DNA from: an uncultured Pseudomonas sp.
Lineage (GTDB): Bacteria; Pseudomonadota; Gammaproteobacteria; Pseudomonadales; Pseudomonadaceae
Assembly (NCBI GenBank): GCA_943912755.1
Contig: CALTWF010000007.1
Location: 32,225-96,224 of the forward strand
Reading direction: 5' to 3'
Length of the DNA stretch: 64,000 nucleotides
A program made the position numbers and the translations under genes. Shown piece by piece: positions 24,461 to 33,365 of this stretch. The number at the start of each line of letters is the position of its first letter. Within the stretch, counting starts at the first letter, position 1. The notes under the pieces are model-generated. The model saw only the letters and a program-made list of their open reading frames with translations, ran no database searches and had not been told where the DNA came from.

Positions 24461-25960
24461 TCAGGCCGTTTCGGCGTTCGACAGCGGCGCGGACGCCGCC
24501 GGTTTGCGGTACACCCAGCGCGGGCCCTGGGGGCCATACACCGCGGCGGGTTCGGGGAACAGGTTGATCAGCGCCAGGTACAGCACGGCGGCCAGGCCCA
24601 GGGTGATCGGCAGGCTGATATCGATGCCGCCGGCCAGTTCGCCCAGGGTGCCGACGAACTGCCCCGGCAGGTTGACGAAGCACAGGCCGGTGATCGCGCT
24701 GGGGATCCAGGCCCCCATGCCGCGCCAGTTCCAGCCGTGGTTGAACCAGTAGCGGCCACCGCGCTCGCCGCGGGTGAAGACCTGCAGGTCATCGGCGTGG
24801 TAGTAGCCGCGACGGGTGATCAGGCCGAGGATCATGATCACCATCCACGGGCTGGTGCAGGTGATGATCAGCACGGCGAAGGTCGACACGCTCTGCACCA
24901 GGTTGAAGGCAAAACGGCCGATGAAGATGAAGGCGATGGCAGCGACGCCGATCAGCAGGGTCGCCCCGGCGCGGCTGAGCAGGCGCGGGAACACGCTGGA
25001 CATGTCCAGGCCGGTGCCGTAAAGCGCCGTGGTGCCGGTGGACATGCCGCCGATCACCGCGATCAGGCACACCGGCAGGAAGAACCAGGCCGGCGAGATG
25101 GCCAGCAGGCCGCCGACGTAGTTGTTCGCCTGGATGTACTCGGGTGCGTTGCTCGCCACCAGGGTCGCGGTGCACAGGCCGAACAGGAACGGGATCAGGG
25201 TGCCGATCTGCGAGGCGATCACCGCCAGCATGATCCGCGCCTTGGGCGTTTGCCGCGGGATGTAGCGCGACCAGTCGCCGAGGAAGGCGCCGAACGACAC
25301 CGGGTTGCTCATGGCCAGCAGCGCCGCACCGATGAACGCCGCCCAGAAGCCCGGCTGGCCGAGGTTGACGCTACCGGCGAAGCCCGCGTCGAACGGCCCG
25401 GAGAAGGCGAAGATGCCCAGCAGGAACATCAGGCTCGACGCCCACACGGCGATCTTGTTGACCCACAGCATGAAGCGGAAGCCGTAGATGCACACGATCA
25501 GCACCAGCACGGCGAACAGGCCGTAGGCCAGGCCCAGGGTCAGGTCGGTTTCCGGCAGCCCGGCCAGGCGCTTGGCGCCGCCGACCAGGGCATCGCCGGA
25601 ACTCCACACCGACAGCGAGAAGAATGCCACCGCCGTCAGCAGCGACAGGAAAGAGCCGACGATGCGCCCGTGCACGCCGAAATGCGCGCCGGACGACACC
25701 GCGTTGTTGGTGCCGTTGAGCGCGCCGAACAGGCCCATCGGCGAAAGGATCAGCGCGCCGACCGCGACACCCAGCAGGATCGCCCAGACCCCGGCCTGGA
25801 ACGACAGGCCGAACAGCACCGGGAAACTGCCCAGTACCGCAGTGGCGAAGGTATTGGCGCCGCCGAAGATCAGGCGGAACAGGTCCAGGGGGGTGGCATC
25901 GCGTTGATGGTCGGGAATCTGTTCGACCCCGTTGGTTTCGATCCCGGAGGATTGGCTCAT
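24461..25960 (-). CDS. NCS1-family purine/cytosine-type permease
   Basis: 499 residues with ~12 hydrophobic segments. FGGANTFATAVLGSFPVLFGLSF, GALNGTNNAVSSGAHFG and SNPVSFGAFLGDWSRYIP are characteristic of the NCS1 nucleobase:cation symporters (cytosine, purines, allantoin, hydantoin, related N-heterocycles). Located between an NTF2-like gene and an aldehyde dehydrogenase gene on the same strand. The cargo is likely a nitrogen heterocycle or a small amine; sequence does not settle it. Confidence 0.87.
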   Translation of the reverse strand: MSQSSGIETNGVEQIPDHQRDATPLDLFRLIFGGANTFATAVLGSFPVLFGLSFQAGVWAILLGVAVGALILSPMGLFGALNGTNNAVSSGAHFGVHGRIVGSFLSLLTAVAFFSLSVWSSGDALVGGAKRLAGLPETDLTLGLAYGLFAVLVLIVCIYGFRFMLWVNKIAVWASSLMFLLGIFAFSGPFDAGFAGSVNLGQPGFWAAFIGAALLAMSNPVSFGAFLGDWSRYIPRQTPKARIMLAVIASQIGTLIPFLFGLCTATLVASNAPEYIQANNYVGGLLAISPAWFFLPVCLIAVIGGMSTGTTALYGTGLDMSSVFPRLLSRAGATLLIGVAAIAFIFIGRFAFNLVQSVSTFAVLIITCTSPWMVIMILGLITRRGYYHADDLQVFTRGERGGRYWFNHGWNWRGMGAWIPSAITGLCFVNLPGQFVGTLGELAGGIDISLPITLGLAAVLYLALINLFPEPAAVYGPQGPRWVYRKPAASAPLSNAETA

Positions 25961-26032
25961 GATGGTGCTCCAGCGCCTGTCGTGATTGTTGTTGAGTGCG
26001 TTGGCAGTGGCGGCAAGGCCGCCAAAAAGGGA

Positions 26033-26449
26033 TCAGCTATCGCTCAGTGCCGACAGGTGCTCATGACAGGCCAGCCAGTGCTCGCCGTGCAGGCGGAAGA
26101 CGATGGTTTCCCGTTCCTGCAACTGAAGCTCTTCGCCGCCGACCCGCAGATGGGTGGCTACGTCATGCATGAAGATCGCCACATCGCCCTGCAGGCTGAC
26201 CTGGCCATTGCTCGACTGGCAGCCAAGCACGGCAAAGCCTTCGGCCTGCCATTGCGCCCACAGCTGTTCATAGGCAAGGCGCGACATCAGCGGTTGCGGG
26301 AGGGTGTGGAAAAGGAAGGTGGCGTCTTCGCTGAAGCAGGCGAAGTAGCGCCCGGTATCGTTGCTGGCGAAGGCCTCGACCAGGGCGGCGGCGGCCTGCA
26401 GCACCTGGGTTTCGCGCGTAAGGATCTGGTTCACGAGTGTGGCACTCAC
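26033..26449 (-). CDS. NTF2-like (SnoaL/DUF4440-type) small protein
   Basis: About 138 residues with the cone-shaped NTF2-like pattern: N-terminal helices (LVEAFASNDTGRYFACFSEDA), FLFHTLPQPLMSR, and a curved sheet ending ETIVFRLHGEHWLACHEHLSA. Such proteins are enzymes (isomerases, dehydratases) or binding partners. Start is uncertain: I use GTG 26449 (VSATLVNQIL), while a TTG further up would add 17 Thr/Ser-rich residues; neither has a good Shine-Dalgarno. First gene of the permease/aldehyde dehydrogenase operon. Confidence 0.75.
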   Translation of the reverse strand: MSATLVNQILTRETQVLQAAAALVEAFASNDTGRYFACFSEDATFLFHTLPQPLMSRLAYEQLWAQWQAEGFAVLGCQSSNGQVSLQGDVAIFMHDVATHLRVGGEELQLQERETIVFRLHGEHWLACHEHLSALSDS

Positions 26450-26565
26450 GGTTTTTGTAGTTGTCGTGAGGGATTCTGGCGAGGCGCCAGTGCCAGACAA
26501 ATCGCTGGAGGCAAATAATCAGTTCAGGAATTTCTAAACCAAGTGGCTTTGACAGTTTGGACCTT

Positions 26566-26612
26566 GTGGGAGCGGGTTTACCGGGACGCCGGACCGGTAA
26601 ACCCGCTCCCAC
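26566..26612. repeat. REP/BIME palindrome
   Basis: Arms GTGGGAGCGGGTTTACC and the complement flank 13 bases; forms a long hairpin between two minus-strand operons, so may also end transcription from the upstream one. Confidence 0.8.
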
Positions 26613-26663
26613 AGGGTCCGTGTTTCTTGACCGAGATATGTGTATGCGCCAGTAGTCAGCCCT

Positions 26664-28088
26664 TCAATCCGGGCAATACCCAAACACCGACTTCACCTCC
26701 AGATAATCCTCCAGCCCATGCACGCCCCACTCCCGGCCATTGCCCGACTGCTTGTAGCCACCGAAGGGCGCGCCGTTGTCGGCCTTGCTGCCGTTGAGGT
26801 GAACCATGCCGGTACGTAGCCGCCGCGCTACCGCGCGAGCACGCTCCAGACTGCCGGCGGTGACATAGCCGGACAGCCCGTAGAGGCTGTCGTTGGCCAT
26901 GGCGATGGCCTGTTCCTCGCTGTCGTAAGGCATGATCGCCAGCACCGGGCCGAACACCTCTTCACGGGCCAGCGGCAAATCCGGAGTGATATCGGCGAAC
27001 ACCGTCGGCCGGACAAAGTAACCGCGCTCGATCCCCACCGGCCGCCCGACACCACCACAAACCAGGCGTCCGCCCTGCTCCACTGCCGCACCGATCATCT
27101 GCTGCACCCGTTCGAACTGCGCGGCATTGGCCAGCGGCCCCATGGCGCTGGCAGGCGCGCGGTCATCGAAGCACACCGCCTGCGCCACCTCCCGGGCAAT
27201 CCCGATGGCCCGCTCCTGCAAGGCCCGCGGCACAAGCAGCCGGGTCGGTGCATTGCACGACTGGCCGCTGTTGCGCAAACAGGCGCTGACGCCGTGGCGA
27301 ACCGCAACGTCGAAATCCGCATCGGCAAGAATCAGGTTGGCCGATTTGCCGCCCAGCTCCTGGGACACCCGCTTGACCGTGTCCGCCGCGGCCTTGGCCA
27401 CGGCGATGCCGGCCTGGGTCGAGCCGGTGAACGAGACCATGTCGATCCCCGGATGGCGGGCAATGGCGTCGCCGATGGTCATGCCGTCGCCATTGACCAG
27501 ATTGAACACCCCCGCCGGCACCCCGGCGTCATGGAGGATCTGCGCCAGCAGCATGGCCGACAGCGGCGCCCGTTCGCTGGGCTTGAGCACCAGGGTGCAA
27601 CCGGCAGCCAGGGCCGGCGCGACCTTGCAGGTAAGCTGGTTGAGCGGCCAGTTCCACGGGGTGATCAGGCCGCACACGCCGATCGGCTCGCGGCAGACCA
27701 GGGTGGTGCCATGGGCACGGTCGAAGGCGTAGTCGCGCAGCACGTCGTGGGCCCGCTGCAGATGGCCAAGCCCGGCCGGCACATGGGCCGTGCGCGCCAG
27801 GGACAGCGGCGCGCCCATTTCCCGATGCACCAGTTGCGCCAACTCTTCGCTGCGTGCCCGGTAGCCTTCGATGATCGCCGCGAGCAACGCCAGGCGCTGC
27901 TCACGAGTCCACTGTGAGAAGCCGACGAAGGCCCGCTGCGCGGCAGCCACGGCGCGGTCGAGATCGTCTCGGTGGCCCAGGCTGATACGGCTGAACGGTT
28001 GCTCGTCATGGGGATCGATCACCTCCAGGGTCGGCCGCGCCACGGGCGTTTCCCAGCGCCCGTCAATATAGAAGTCGAGGGCGTTCAT
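26664..28088 (-). CDS. NAD(P)+-dependent aldehyde dehydrogenase
   Basis: 474 residues, complete ALDH: LITPWNWPLNQLTCKVAPAL, catalytic Glu in QELGGKSANL, Cys in NSGQSCNAPTRLL, C-terminal PFGGYKQSGNGREWG. Start MNALDFYIDGRW overlaps the aminotransferase stop by 4 bp (ATGA), so it is coupled to that gene. The logical job is oxidation of the semialdehyde produced by the aminotransferase. Substrate chain length unknown. Confidence 0.9.
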   Translation of the reverse strand: MNALDFYIDGRWETPVARPTLEVIDPHDEQPFSRISLGHRDDLDRAVAAAQRAFVGFSQWTREQRLALLAAIIEGYRARSEELAQLVHREMGAPLSLARTAHVPAGLGHLQRAHDVLRDYAFDRAHGTTLVCREPIGVCGLITPWNWPLNQLTCKVAPALAAGCTLVLKPSERAPLSAMLLAQILHDAGVPAGVFNLVNGDGMTIGDAIARHPGIDMVSFTGSTQAGIAVAKAAADTVKRVSQELGGKSANLILADADFDVAVRHGVSACLRNSGQSCNAPTRLLVPRALQERAIGIAREVAQAVCFDDRAPASAMGPLANAAQFERVQQMIGAAVEQGGRLVCGGVGRPVGIERGYFVRPTVFADITPDLPLAREEVFGPVLAIMPYDSEEQAIAMANDSLYGLSGYVTAGSLERARAVARRLRTGMVHLNGSKADNGAPFGGYKQSGNGREWGVHGLEDYLEVKSVFGYCPD

Positions 28089-29371
28089 GCGACCCGCTCC
28101 AGTGCCTGGCGCAGGGTATCGAAGATCAGCCCGATCTCCTCGGCCGACACCACCAGCGGCGGCGACAGCACAATGTTTTCGCCGGAGGCACGCACCAGTA
28201 CCCCAGCCTCGAAGCAATGCCGTGCCACTTCCGCCGCGCGGCCGTTCAGCTCCACCGCGCAGAGCAGGCCGATGGCCCGCACGTCACGCACCAGCGGCTG
28301 CCCGCGCAACGCCAAAGCCGCACTCTGCCAGACCGGTGCCAGCGCCCGTACATGGGCGTTGATGCCCAGTTCCTCATGCACCGCCAGGGTCGCCAGCCCG
28401 GCGGCGCAGGCCAGCGGGTGCGCCGAGTAGGTGTAGCCATGCATCAGCTCGATGGCGGTTTCCGGGCCGTGCATGAAGGCCTCGTACACCGCCGCGCCGA
28501 CCAGCACGCCGCCCATGGGCACGGCGCCGTTGGTCAGGCCCTTGGCGGTGGTCATCAGGTCCGGGGTCACGCCCAGGGACTGGGCGGCGAAGCTATCGCC
28601 GAGGCGGCCGAAGCCGGTGATCACTTCGTCGAAGATCAGCAGGATGCCGTGCTGGTCGCAGAGCTCGCGCAGGCGTTGCAGGTAACCCAGCGGCGGCGCG
28701 TAGACCCCGCCGGAGCCGGTCACCGGTTCGACGATCACTGCGGCCACGGTGGCCGGGTCGTGGATTTCCAGCAACTGGACCAAGGCTTCGGCGTAGTGCG
28801 CGCCCTGCTCCGGCTGTCCGGCGCTGAAGCGCAGGCTGGCGTCGTAGGGCAGCGGCAGGTGCGCGACATCGCCCAGCAGCGGGCCGAAGTCGCGCTTCTG
28901 CCGGCCGATCCCCGACACCGACAAGCCACCGAAGCCCATGCCGTGGTAACCCTTGGCGCGGCCGATCAGCTTGGTCCGGCGGCAGTCGCCACGGGCCTGG
29001 TGGTAGGCCCGGGCGATCTTCAGGGCGGTGTCCACCGCTTCCGAGCCGGAGTTGGTGAAGAACACCTTGTCCAGCCCGCGCGGCGCCACCGCCACCAGGG
29101 CATCGGCCATGCGCAGGGCGTCCGGGTGACTCATCTTGAACGAGGAAACGAAGTCCAGGCGCCCCGCCGCCTCGCGGATCGCCTCGACGATGCGCGGCTG
29201 GCCATGGCCGGCGTTGACGCACCAGAGGCCAGCCATGGCGTCGAGCACCGGGCGACCTTCTGGGGTGAAGTAGTACATGCCTTCGGCGCGCTCGAACAGC
29301 ATCGGCTGGCGGGCAAAGTCACGCATCGGGGTAAAGGGGGCCCACAGGCCGGTGTGCAAAGCTTGGGTCAT
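28085..29371 (-). CDS. Class III omega-aminotransferase (beta-alanine:pyruvate transaminase-like)
   Basis: 428 residues, PLP fold type I, class III. FFTNSGSEAVDTALKIARAYH binds the cofactor phosphate, LLIFDEVITGFGRLG contains the Asp, and LMTTAKGLTNGAVPMGG the Schiff-base Lys. The start MTQALHTGLWAPFTPMRDF and the C-terminal MHGYTYSAHPLACAAGLA are typical of beta-alanine/omega-amino acid:pyruvate transaminases. It converts an omega-amino acid or amine to a semialdehyde. Sits between a serine hydrolase gene (16 bp upstream) and a coupled aldehyde dehydrogenase gene. Confidence 0.9.
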   Translation of the reverse strand: MTQALHTGLWAPFTPMRDFARQPMLFERAEGMYYFTPEGRPVLDAMAGLWCVNAGHGQPRIVEAIREAAGRLDFVSSFKMSHPDALRMADALVAVAPRGLDKVFFTNSGSEAVDTALKIARAYHQARGDCRRTKLIGRAKGYHGMGFGGLSVSGIGRQKRDFGPLLGDVAHLPLPYDASLRFSAGQPEQGAHYAEALVQLLEIHDPATVAAVIVEPVTGSGGVYAPPLGYLQRLRELCDQHGILLIFDEVITGFGRLGDSFAAQSLGVTPDLMTTAKGLTNGAVPMGGVLVGAAVYEAFMHGPETAIELMHGYTYSAHPLACAAGLATLAVHEELGINAHVRALAPVWQSAALALRGQPLVRDVRAIGLLCAVELNGRAAEVARHCFEAGVLVRASGENIVLSPPLVVSAEEIGLIFDTLRQALERVA

Positions 29372-29387
29372 GACGAATGTCCTTGGT

Positions 29388-30884
29388 TCAGAGGCGCTGG
29401 CCGCGCAGGGTCGGGCGTTGCAGGGCGCCGGCATTGGTGTTCACGCCGCGGTCGAAGAGCAGCACGCCGTCGTCGAGGCGGCAGTGGACATGGTCGGTGA
29501 AGGCGGTTTCGACGAAGCGCCAGAGCATGTGCAGGCTGCCCTGCTGGTCCCAGCGTCCGTGGGCGACCACCGGGGTCTGCTCGGGCTGGTACTGGTGGTG
29601 CAGGTAGTTGCCGGTGATGCTGGTGGACGACTCGACGGCCTGGTGCAGGCCGACCCGCACCCGGTGGCTGCCGCGATGATCGACCAGGGTGAAGTCGCAG
29701 CCCTCGGCGTCGAAAGCCAGGGCGATCTCGCTGACCTGGTCCTCGTTGGGCGCCATGCGCCAGCGCCCGGCCATCTCGATGCGCGCCAGGGAATCGCTGG
29801 CCCCCGCCAGTTCCGGCAGGCGCAGGCTGTCGACCAGGGCGTCGAGCTGCGCCTGGGCCGCATCGACGTTGTCGCTGCTGCGGCCCAGGCCGGGGAACAG
29901 GTGCTCCCAGAGAGCCGCGTGCAGGCGTTTCTCGCCCAGGCGCAGGCCGCAGGTGAAGGCGATCACGGTGTTTTGCCCGGGCAGCACGATGCATTGCTGG
30001 CCGAACACCCCGGAGGCGTAGTAGCCGCCGTGGCGGGTCATCCACCACTGGTAGCCATAGCCTTCGCGGCGACTGGCGTTGTCGGCGGGATTGCGCGGCA
30101 GGTACTGCTTGCCGTCGAACTCGCCCATCCACACGTCCTCGACCTGGTTGCGGGTAGCGCCGTCGATCCATTGCGGCGACAGCAGCTGCGCGCCGTTCCA
30201 CTGGCCGCGTTGCAGGTGCAGCACGCCGAACTTCAGCGAGTCCTCGGTGGTGCAGCTCAGACCATTGCCGCCGCTGTTGACCCCCTCCGGAGCCAGGTCC
30301 CAGGTCAGCGGGTCCATGCCCAGGTGGCGCAGCACACGGTCGTCGAGCAACTGATGCAGGGTCTGGCCGCTGACCTTGCTGGCGATGGCCGAGAGCATGA
30401 AGCTGCTGGCGCTGCTGTAGATGAACGAACGGCCCGGTGCCTCGTCCACCGGCTCGTCGAGAAAGGCCTGGACCCAACTGCTGGTCAGGTTGCGCCAGTC
30501 GCCGCCGGAAATGCCGCGGCGATGGCCGGTGCGCATGGTCAGCAGGTCTTCCACGGTCATCGCTGCGAGATTGGCGCTGATCTGCGGCGGGCAGAGTTCG
30601 GGGAAGAAATCCACCACCTTGTCGCTCAGCGCCAGGCGCCCGTCGTCGATCAACAGGCCGATGCCGGTGGCGGTCCAGCTCTTGGTCGCCGAGTGCTGCA
30701 CATGCGGGCGTCGCGCCGCATAGGGCCGCCAGAACGCCTCGCTGACCACCGCGCCATCGCGGTAGAGCATGAAGCTGTGCAGCTCCAGCCCGGCGGCCTG
30801 GACCGCGCCGAGGAAGTCGACGATGGCCTGGGGATCGACGCCCTTGTCCCTGGGCAAGGCTCGTGGCAGTGGGATGTAACTCAT
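29388..30884 (-). CDS. Beta-lactamase-fold serine hydrolase (class C/NylB-like)
   Basis: 498 residues. The S-x-x-K nucleophile is S65-A-T-K68 in HVQHSATKSWTATGIG, the Tyr motif is Y156-S-S in RSFIYSSASS, so the class C beta-lactamase/DD-peptidase/NylB catalytic set is present. No signal peptide is evident, so it is probably cytoplasmic. A C-terminal extension of ~150 residues (ARIEMAGRWRMAPNEDQ onward) resembles the beta-barrel tails of larger serine hydrolases. Family members cleave amides, esters and peptides, including 6-aminohexanoate oligomers. Being first in an operon with an omega-aminotransferase and an aldehyde dehydrogenase, it likely releases an amino acid from an imported amide (inference). 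Start at MSYIPLPRAL. Confidence 0.85.
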   Translation of the reverse strand: MSYIPLPRALPRDKGVDPQAIVDFLGAVQAAGLELHSFMLYRDGAVVSEAFWRPYAARRPHVQHSATKSWTATGIGLLIDDGRLALSDKVVDFFPELCPPQISANLAAMTVEDLLTMRTGHRRGISGGDWRNLTSSWVQAFLDEPVDEAPGRSFIYSSASSFMLSAIASKVSGQTLHQLLDDRVLRHLGMDPLTWDLAPEGVNSGGNGLSCTTEDSLKFGVLHLQRGQWNGAQLLSPQWIDGATRNQVEDVWMGEFDGKQYLPRNPADNASRREGYGYQWWMTRHGGYYASGVFGQQCIVLPGQNTVIAFTCGLRLGEKRLHAALWEHLFPGLGRSSDNVDAAQAQLDALVDSLRLPELAGASDSLARIEMAGRWRMAPNEDQVSEIALAFDAEGCDFTLVDHRGSHRVRVGLHQAVESSTSITGNYLHHQYQPEQTPVVAHGRWDQQGSLHMLWRFVETAFTDHVHCRLDDGVLLFDRGVNTNAGALQRPTLRGQRL

Positions 30885-30915
30885 CAACGCGATTCCTCGA
30901 AAGCTCGGCGGCGAA

Positions 30916-30965
30916 CCGCCAATGTTTTTAAATGCAAAAGAAAACAACAATGGGTACATTGGCGG
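30916..30965. promoter_or_regulatory. Inverted-repeat operator candidate between hydrolase and GntR genes
   Basis: CCGCCAATGT (30916-30925) and its exact complement ACATTGGCGG (30956-30965) face each other across 30 bases; a second dyad CAATG-GGTA-CATTG (30948-30961) overlaps the right arm. The site lies in the 129-bp gap between the divergent serine hydrolase and GntR genes, the expected place for GntR autoregulation. Confidence 0.6.
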
Positions 30966-31013
30966 GGCTGTCTCCCCCGCCCTCCTCACCCGTCACAGGA
31001 ACGACATCGCCCC

Positions 31014-31889
31014 ATGGCTCAACTCACTTCGCTGCAGACCAAGGTTGCCGGCCAGATCCTCGCGGCCATCCACAACGGCGAACTGCCTGCCGGCAGCCAC
31101 CTGAAGGAAGTCGAGCTGGCGGAACGCTTCGGGGTGTCGCGCTCGCCGATACGCGGCGCGCTGGCCTACCTGGCCGGGCAGCAAGTGATCGAGCCGCTGC
31201 CGCAGCAGGGTTTTCGCGTGCCGCTGGAGCCGGTGGCGGCGCAGGCCCAGGTCAGCGAGCTGCACAACGAAGAAGACGCGCTGTATGCCCGGCTGATCGA
31301 CGACCGCCTGAACCAGGCGCTGCCCGACCAGGTCTCGGAAAGCGACCTGCTGCGCCGCTACGGGGCCGGCAAGAGCGTGTTGCGCCGCTGCCTGCTGCGC
31401 CTGTCCGATGAGGGCGTGATGCAGCGCAAGCACGGCCATGGCTGGCAATTCGCGCCGACCCTGAGCGACCGCCAGACCCGTTTCGAGAGCTACCGCTTCC
31501 GCATGCTGCTGGAGCCGGCCGGGCTGCTGGAGCCGACCTTCCGCCTCAACCCCGAGCAGATGCAGCGCTGCCGCCGGCAGCAACTGGACCTGCTCGAAGG
31601 GGTGGCCGACAGCAAGCGTTTCTTCGAGAGCAACGCGCAGTTCCATGAACTGCTCGCCGCCGCCTCGGGCAACGCCTACATCCTCCAGGCGGTGCAGCAG
31701 CAGAACCGCCTGCGCCGGCTCAGCGAGTTCCATTCGGTGAACAACGTCGAGCGGGTCAAGGTCTCGTGCCGCGAACACCTGGCGATCCTCGATGCGCTGG
31801 AACAGGGCGACAACGAATGGGCCTCGACCCTGCTCCATCGCCATCTGGAAGTGGCGAGCAAAATGGGGGTGGCGCGGGGCAAGGGCTGA
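31014..31889 (+). CDS. GntR-family transcriptional regulator
   Basis: 291 residues. N-terminal winged HTH: LQTKVAGQILAAIHNGELP, KEVELAERFGVSRSPIRGAL. A second HTH-like region (ESDLLRRYGAGKSVLRRCLL) follows before the C-terminal FCD-like all-helical ligand domain with HELLAAASGNAYILQ. It is divergent from the serine hydrolase/aminotransferase/aldehyde dehydrogenase operon and close to the OprD and ABC importer genes, so it likely governs the whole catabolic block. The AGGA upstream is about 11 bases from the ATG, rather far. Confidence 0.88.
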   Translation: MAQLTSLQTKVAGQILAAIHNGELPAGSHLKEVELAERFGVSRSPIRGALAYLAGQQVIEPLPQQGFRVPLEPVAAQAQVSELHNEEDALYARLIDDRLNQALPDQVSESDLLRRYGAGKSVLRRCLLRLSDEGVMQRKHGHGWQFAPTLSDRQTRFESYRFRMLLEPAGLLEPTFRLNPEQMQRCRRQQLDLLEGVADSKRFFESNAQFHELLAAASGNAYILQAVQQQNRLRRLSEFHSVNNVERVKVSCREHLAILDALEQGDNEWASTLLHRHLEVASKMGVARGKG

Positions 31890-31905
31890 CCCTCGGCGTT
31901 GCCCC

Positions 31906-31937
31906 GATCGCCGGCAACGCCGGCTCCCACAGGGACC
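31906..31937. repeat. REP unit
   Basis: A single REP-like hairpin (TCGCCGGCAACGCCGGCTCC followed by CACAGGGAC) between the convergent GntR and OprD genes; probably also a bidirectional transcript end. Confidence 0.65.
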
Positions 31938-31978
31938 GTGACCAGCAAATAGGCCATGCATTCGCGCCACCCCGCCCA

Positions 31979-33247
31979 TCACCAGATCGCCACGGTGTAA
32001 CCGAGGATCACCCGGTTTTCGTTCATGTCGCGCAGGTAGTTGGCCTTGGTCAGGGCATTGCGCCAGCGCAGCGAAAGCCCCTTCAGCGGCCCGGCCTGGA
32101 ACACGTAGCCCAAGTCGATATCCCGCTCCCATTCCCGCGCCTCGCCATCGAAGCCCTTGACCACGGCCTGGTCGCCCTTGGCCCAGCGGGTCGAGAAGCT
32201 CAGGCCGGGAATGCCCAGGGCGGCGAAGTCGTAGTCGTAGCGCGCGTGCCAGGTGCGTTCCTTGGTCTGCGAGAAGTTGCTCAGCTGGTACTCGGAGAAC
32301 AGGAAGGTGTTGGTGCCGTCGACATAGGTGAACGGCGTGTCGCCGAACTGCTCCTGATAGCCGCCGCCGAAGGTGTGGCCCTTGTAGCTCCAGGCCAGGC
32401 GGGTGCTCAGGGCGCGGTTGTCGACTTCACCGGCCAGCCCGGCGCCGGCCTTGTCGGCATCGAAGTAGCGGATGTCGGTCTTCAGTGCACCACCGCCGAG
32501 GGCGAAGCTGTGCTTCAGGCCGACGTAGTGCTGCTGGTAGATGTCCTCAAGCTGGGCGAAGTGATAGGTCAGTTGCAGGTTCGGCGTGAGCTTGTAGTCG
32601 CCGCCGATGAAGCGGAACTTGTCGCTTTTCGCCGAGCTGCGGTAGGCACCGCTCTGGCTGGTCAGGCCCATTTCCTCGTAGTCGGTGGATTCGCGCTGGC
32701 GCACCCGGTCGATCTGCCCGCCGATCAGGGCCAGGCCGGGGATGTCGCCGGACTTGAGCTGGGTACCGCGGAAGGTCTGCGGGAAGATCCGGCTGGTGTT
32801 CGGTTGCAGGGTCGGCAGGTCCGGCAGCAGGTGGCCGCTGCGCAGTTCGCTCTGGGCGAAGCGCACCTTGCCGGTGACACCCAGCTTGGAATACTCGTCC
32901 TGGGCGCGCTTGGCGTAGCTCGGCTTGCCCGCTTCGGCCTCGTTGTCCCGCGACAGCAGGCCGGAGCCGGAGCGGTCCGGGCTGGAGTCGAGCTTGAGGC
33001 CGAGCATGCCCACCGCGTCCACGCCGAAACCGACGGTGCCCTCGGTGAAGCCCGATTGCAGGTTGAGGGTGAAGCCCTGGGCCCATTCCTCGCGCTTGGA
33101 CTGGCCGGCGTCCTCCCGGTAGTCGCGGTTGAAGTAGTAGTTCTTCAGTTCCAGCAAGGCCTTGCTGTCCTTGACGAAGTCGGCGTGGGCCTGCACGGAG
33201 AGCAGGCCGACACCGGTGAGCAACAGGTTGAGGTTTGCATGTTTCAT
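31979..33247 (-). CDS. OprD-family outer-membrane porin
   Basis: 422 residues with signal peptide MKHANLNLLLTGVGLLSVQAHA, then DFVKDSKALLELKNYYFNRDYR, the classic OprD opening, and alternating amphipathic beta strands to a C-terminal aromatic residue (...VILGYTVAIW). OprD-type channels are substrate-selective for basic amino acids, peptides and carboxylates. Its neighbours, an ABC dipeptide-type importer and the hydrolase operon, suggest it admits the same amide or peptide-like compound. The 119-bp gap to the ATPase gene holds no obvious terminator. Confidence 0.93.
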   Translation of the reverse strand: MKHANLNLLLTGVGLLSVQAHADFVKDSKALLELKNYYFNRDYREDAGQSKREEWAQGFTLNLQSGFTEGTVGFGVDAVGMLGLKLDSSPDRSGSGLLSRDNEAEAGKPSYAKRAQDEYSKLGVTGKVRFAQSELRSGHLLPDLPTLQPNTSRIFPQTFRGTQLKSGDIPGLALIGGQIDRVRQRESTDYEEMGLTSQSGAYRSSAKSDKFRFIGGDYKLTPNLQLTYHFAQLEDIYQQHYVGLKHSFALGGGALKTDIRYFDADKAGAGLAGEVDNRALSTRLAWSYKGHTFGGGYQEQFGDTPFTYVDGTNTFLFSEYQLSNFSQTKERTWHARYDYDFAALGIPGLSFSTRWAKGDQAVVKGFDGEAREWERDIDLGYVFQAGPLKGLSLRWRNALTKANYLRDMNENRVILGYTVAIW

Positions 33248-33365
33248 TGGGTTCTGGCTCCTGGCAGTCGTTGTGGAAAGGCTGTTGTTGTTGTTTTTCG
33301 GACATGACTTGCCCCGCCACGCCGCTGCGGGAGCCGGCGCGCTGGGGTTGGATCAGGGGTTCAGG

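Noticed and set aside
23165..26518. 1117-codon open frame on the plus strand
   Set aside because: It is the antisense of the aldehyde dehydrogenase, NCS1 permease and NTF2-like genes, all of which carry family motifs; the translation is compositionally biased.
29277..31889. 870-codon plus-strand frame ending in the GntR protein
   Set aside because: Only the last 291 codons (from 31014) look like a protein family; the rest is antisense of the aminotransferase and serine hydrolase genes.
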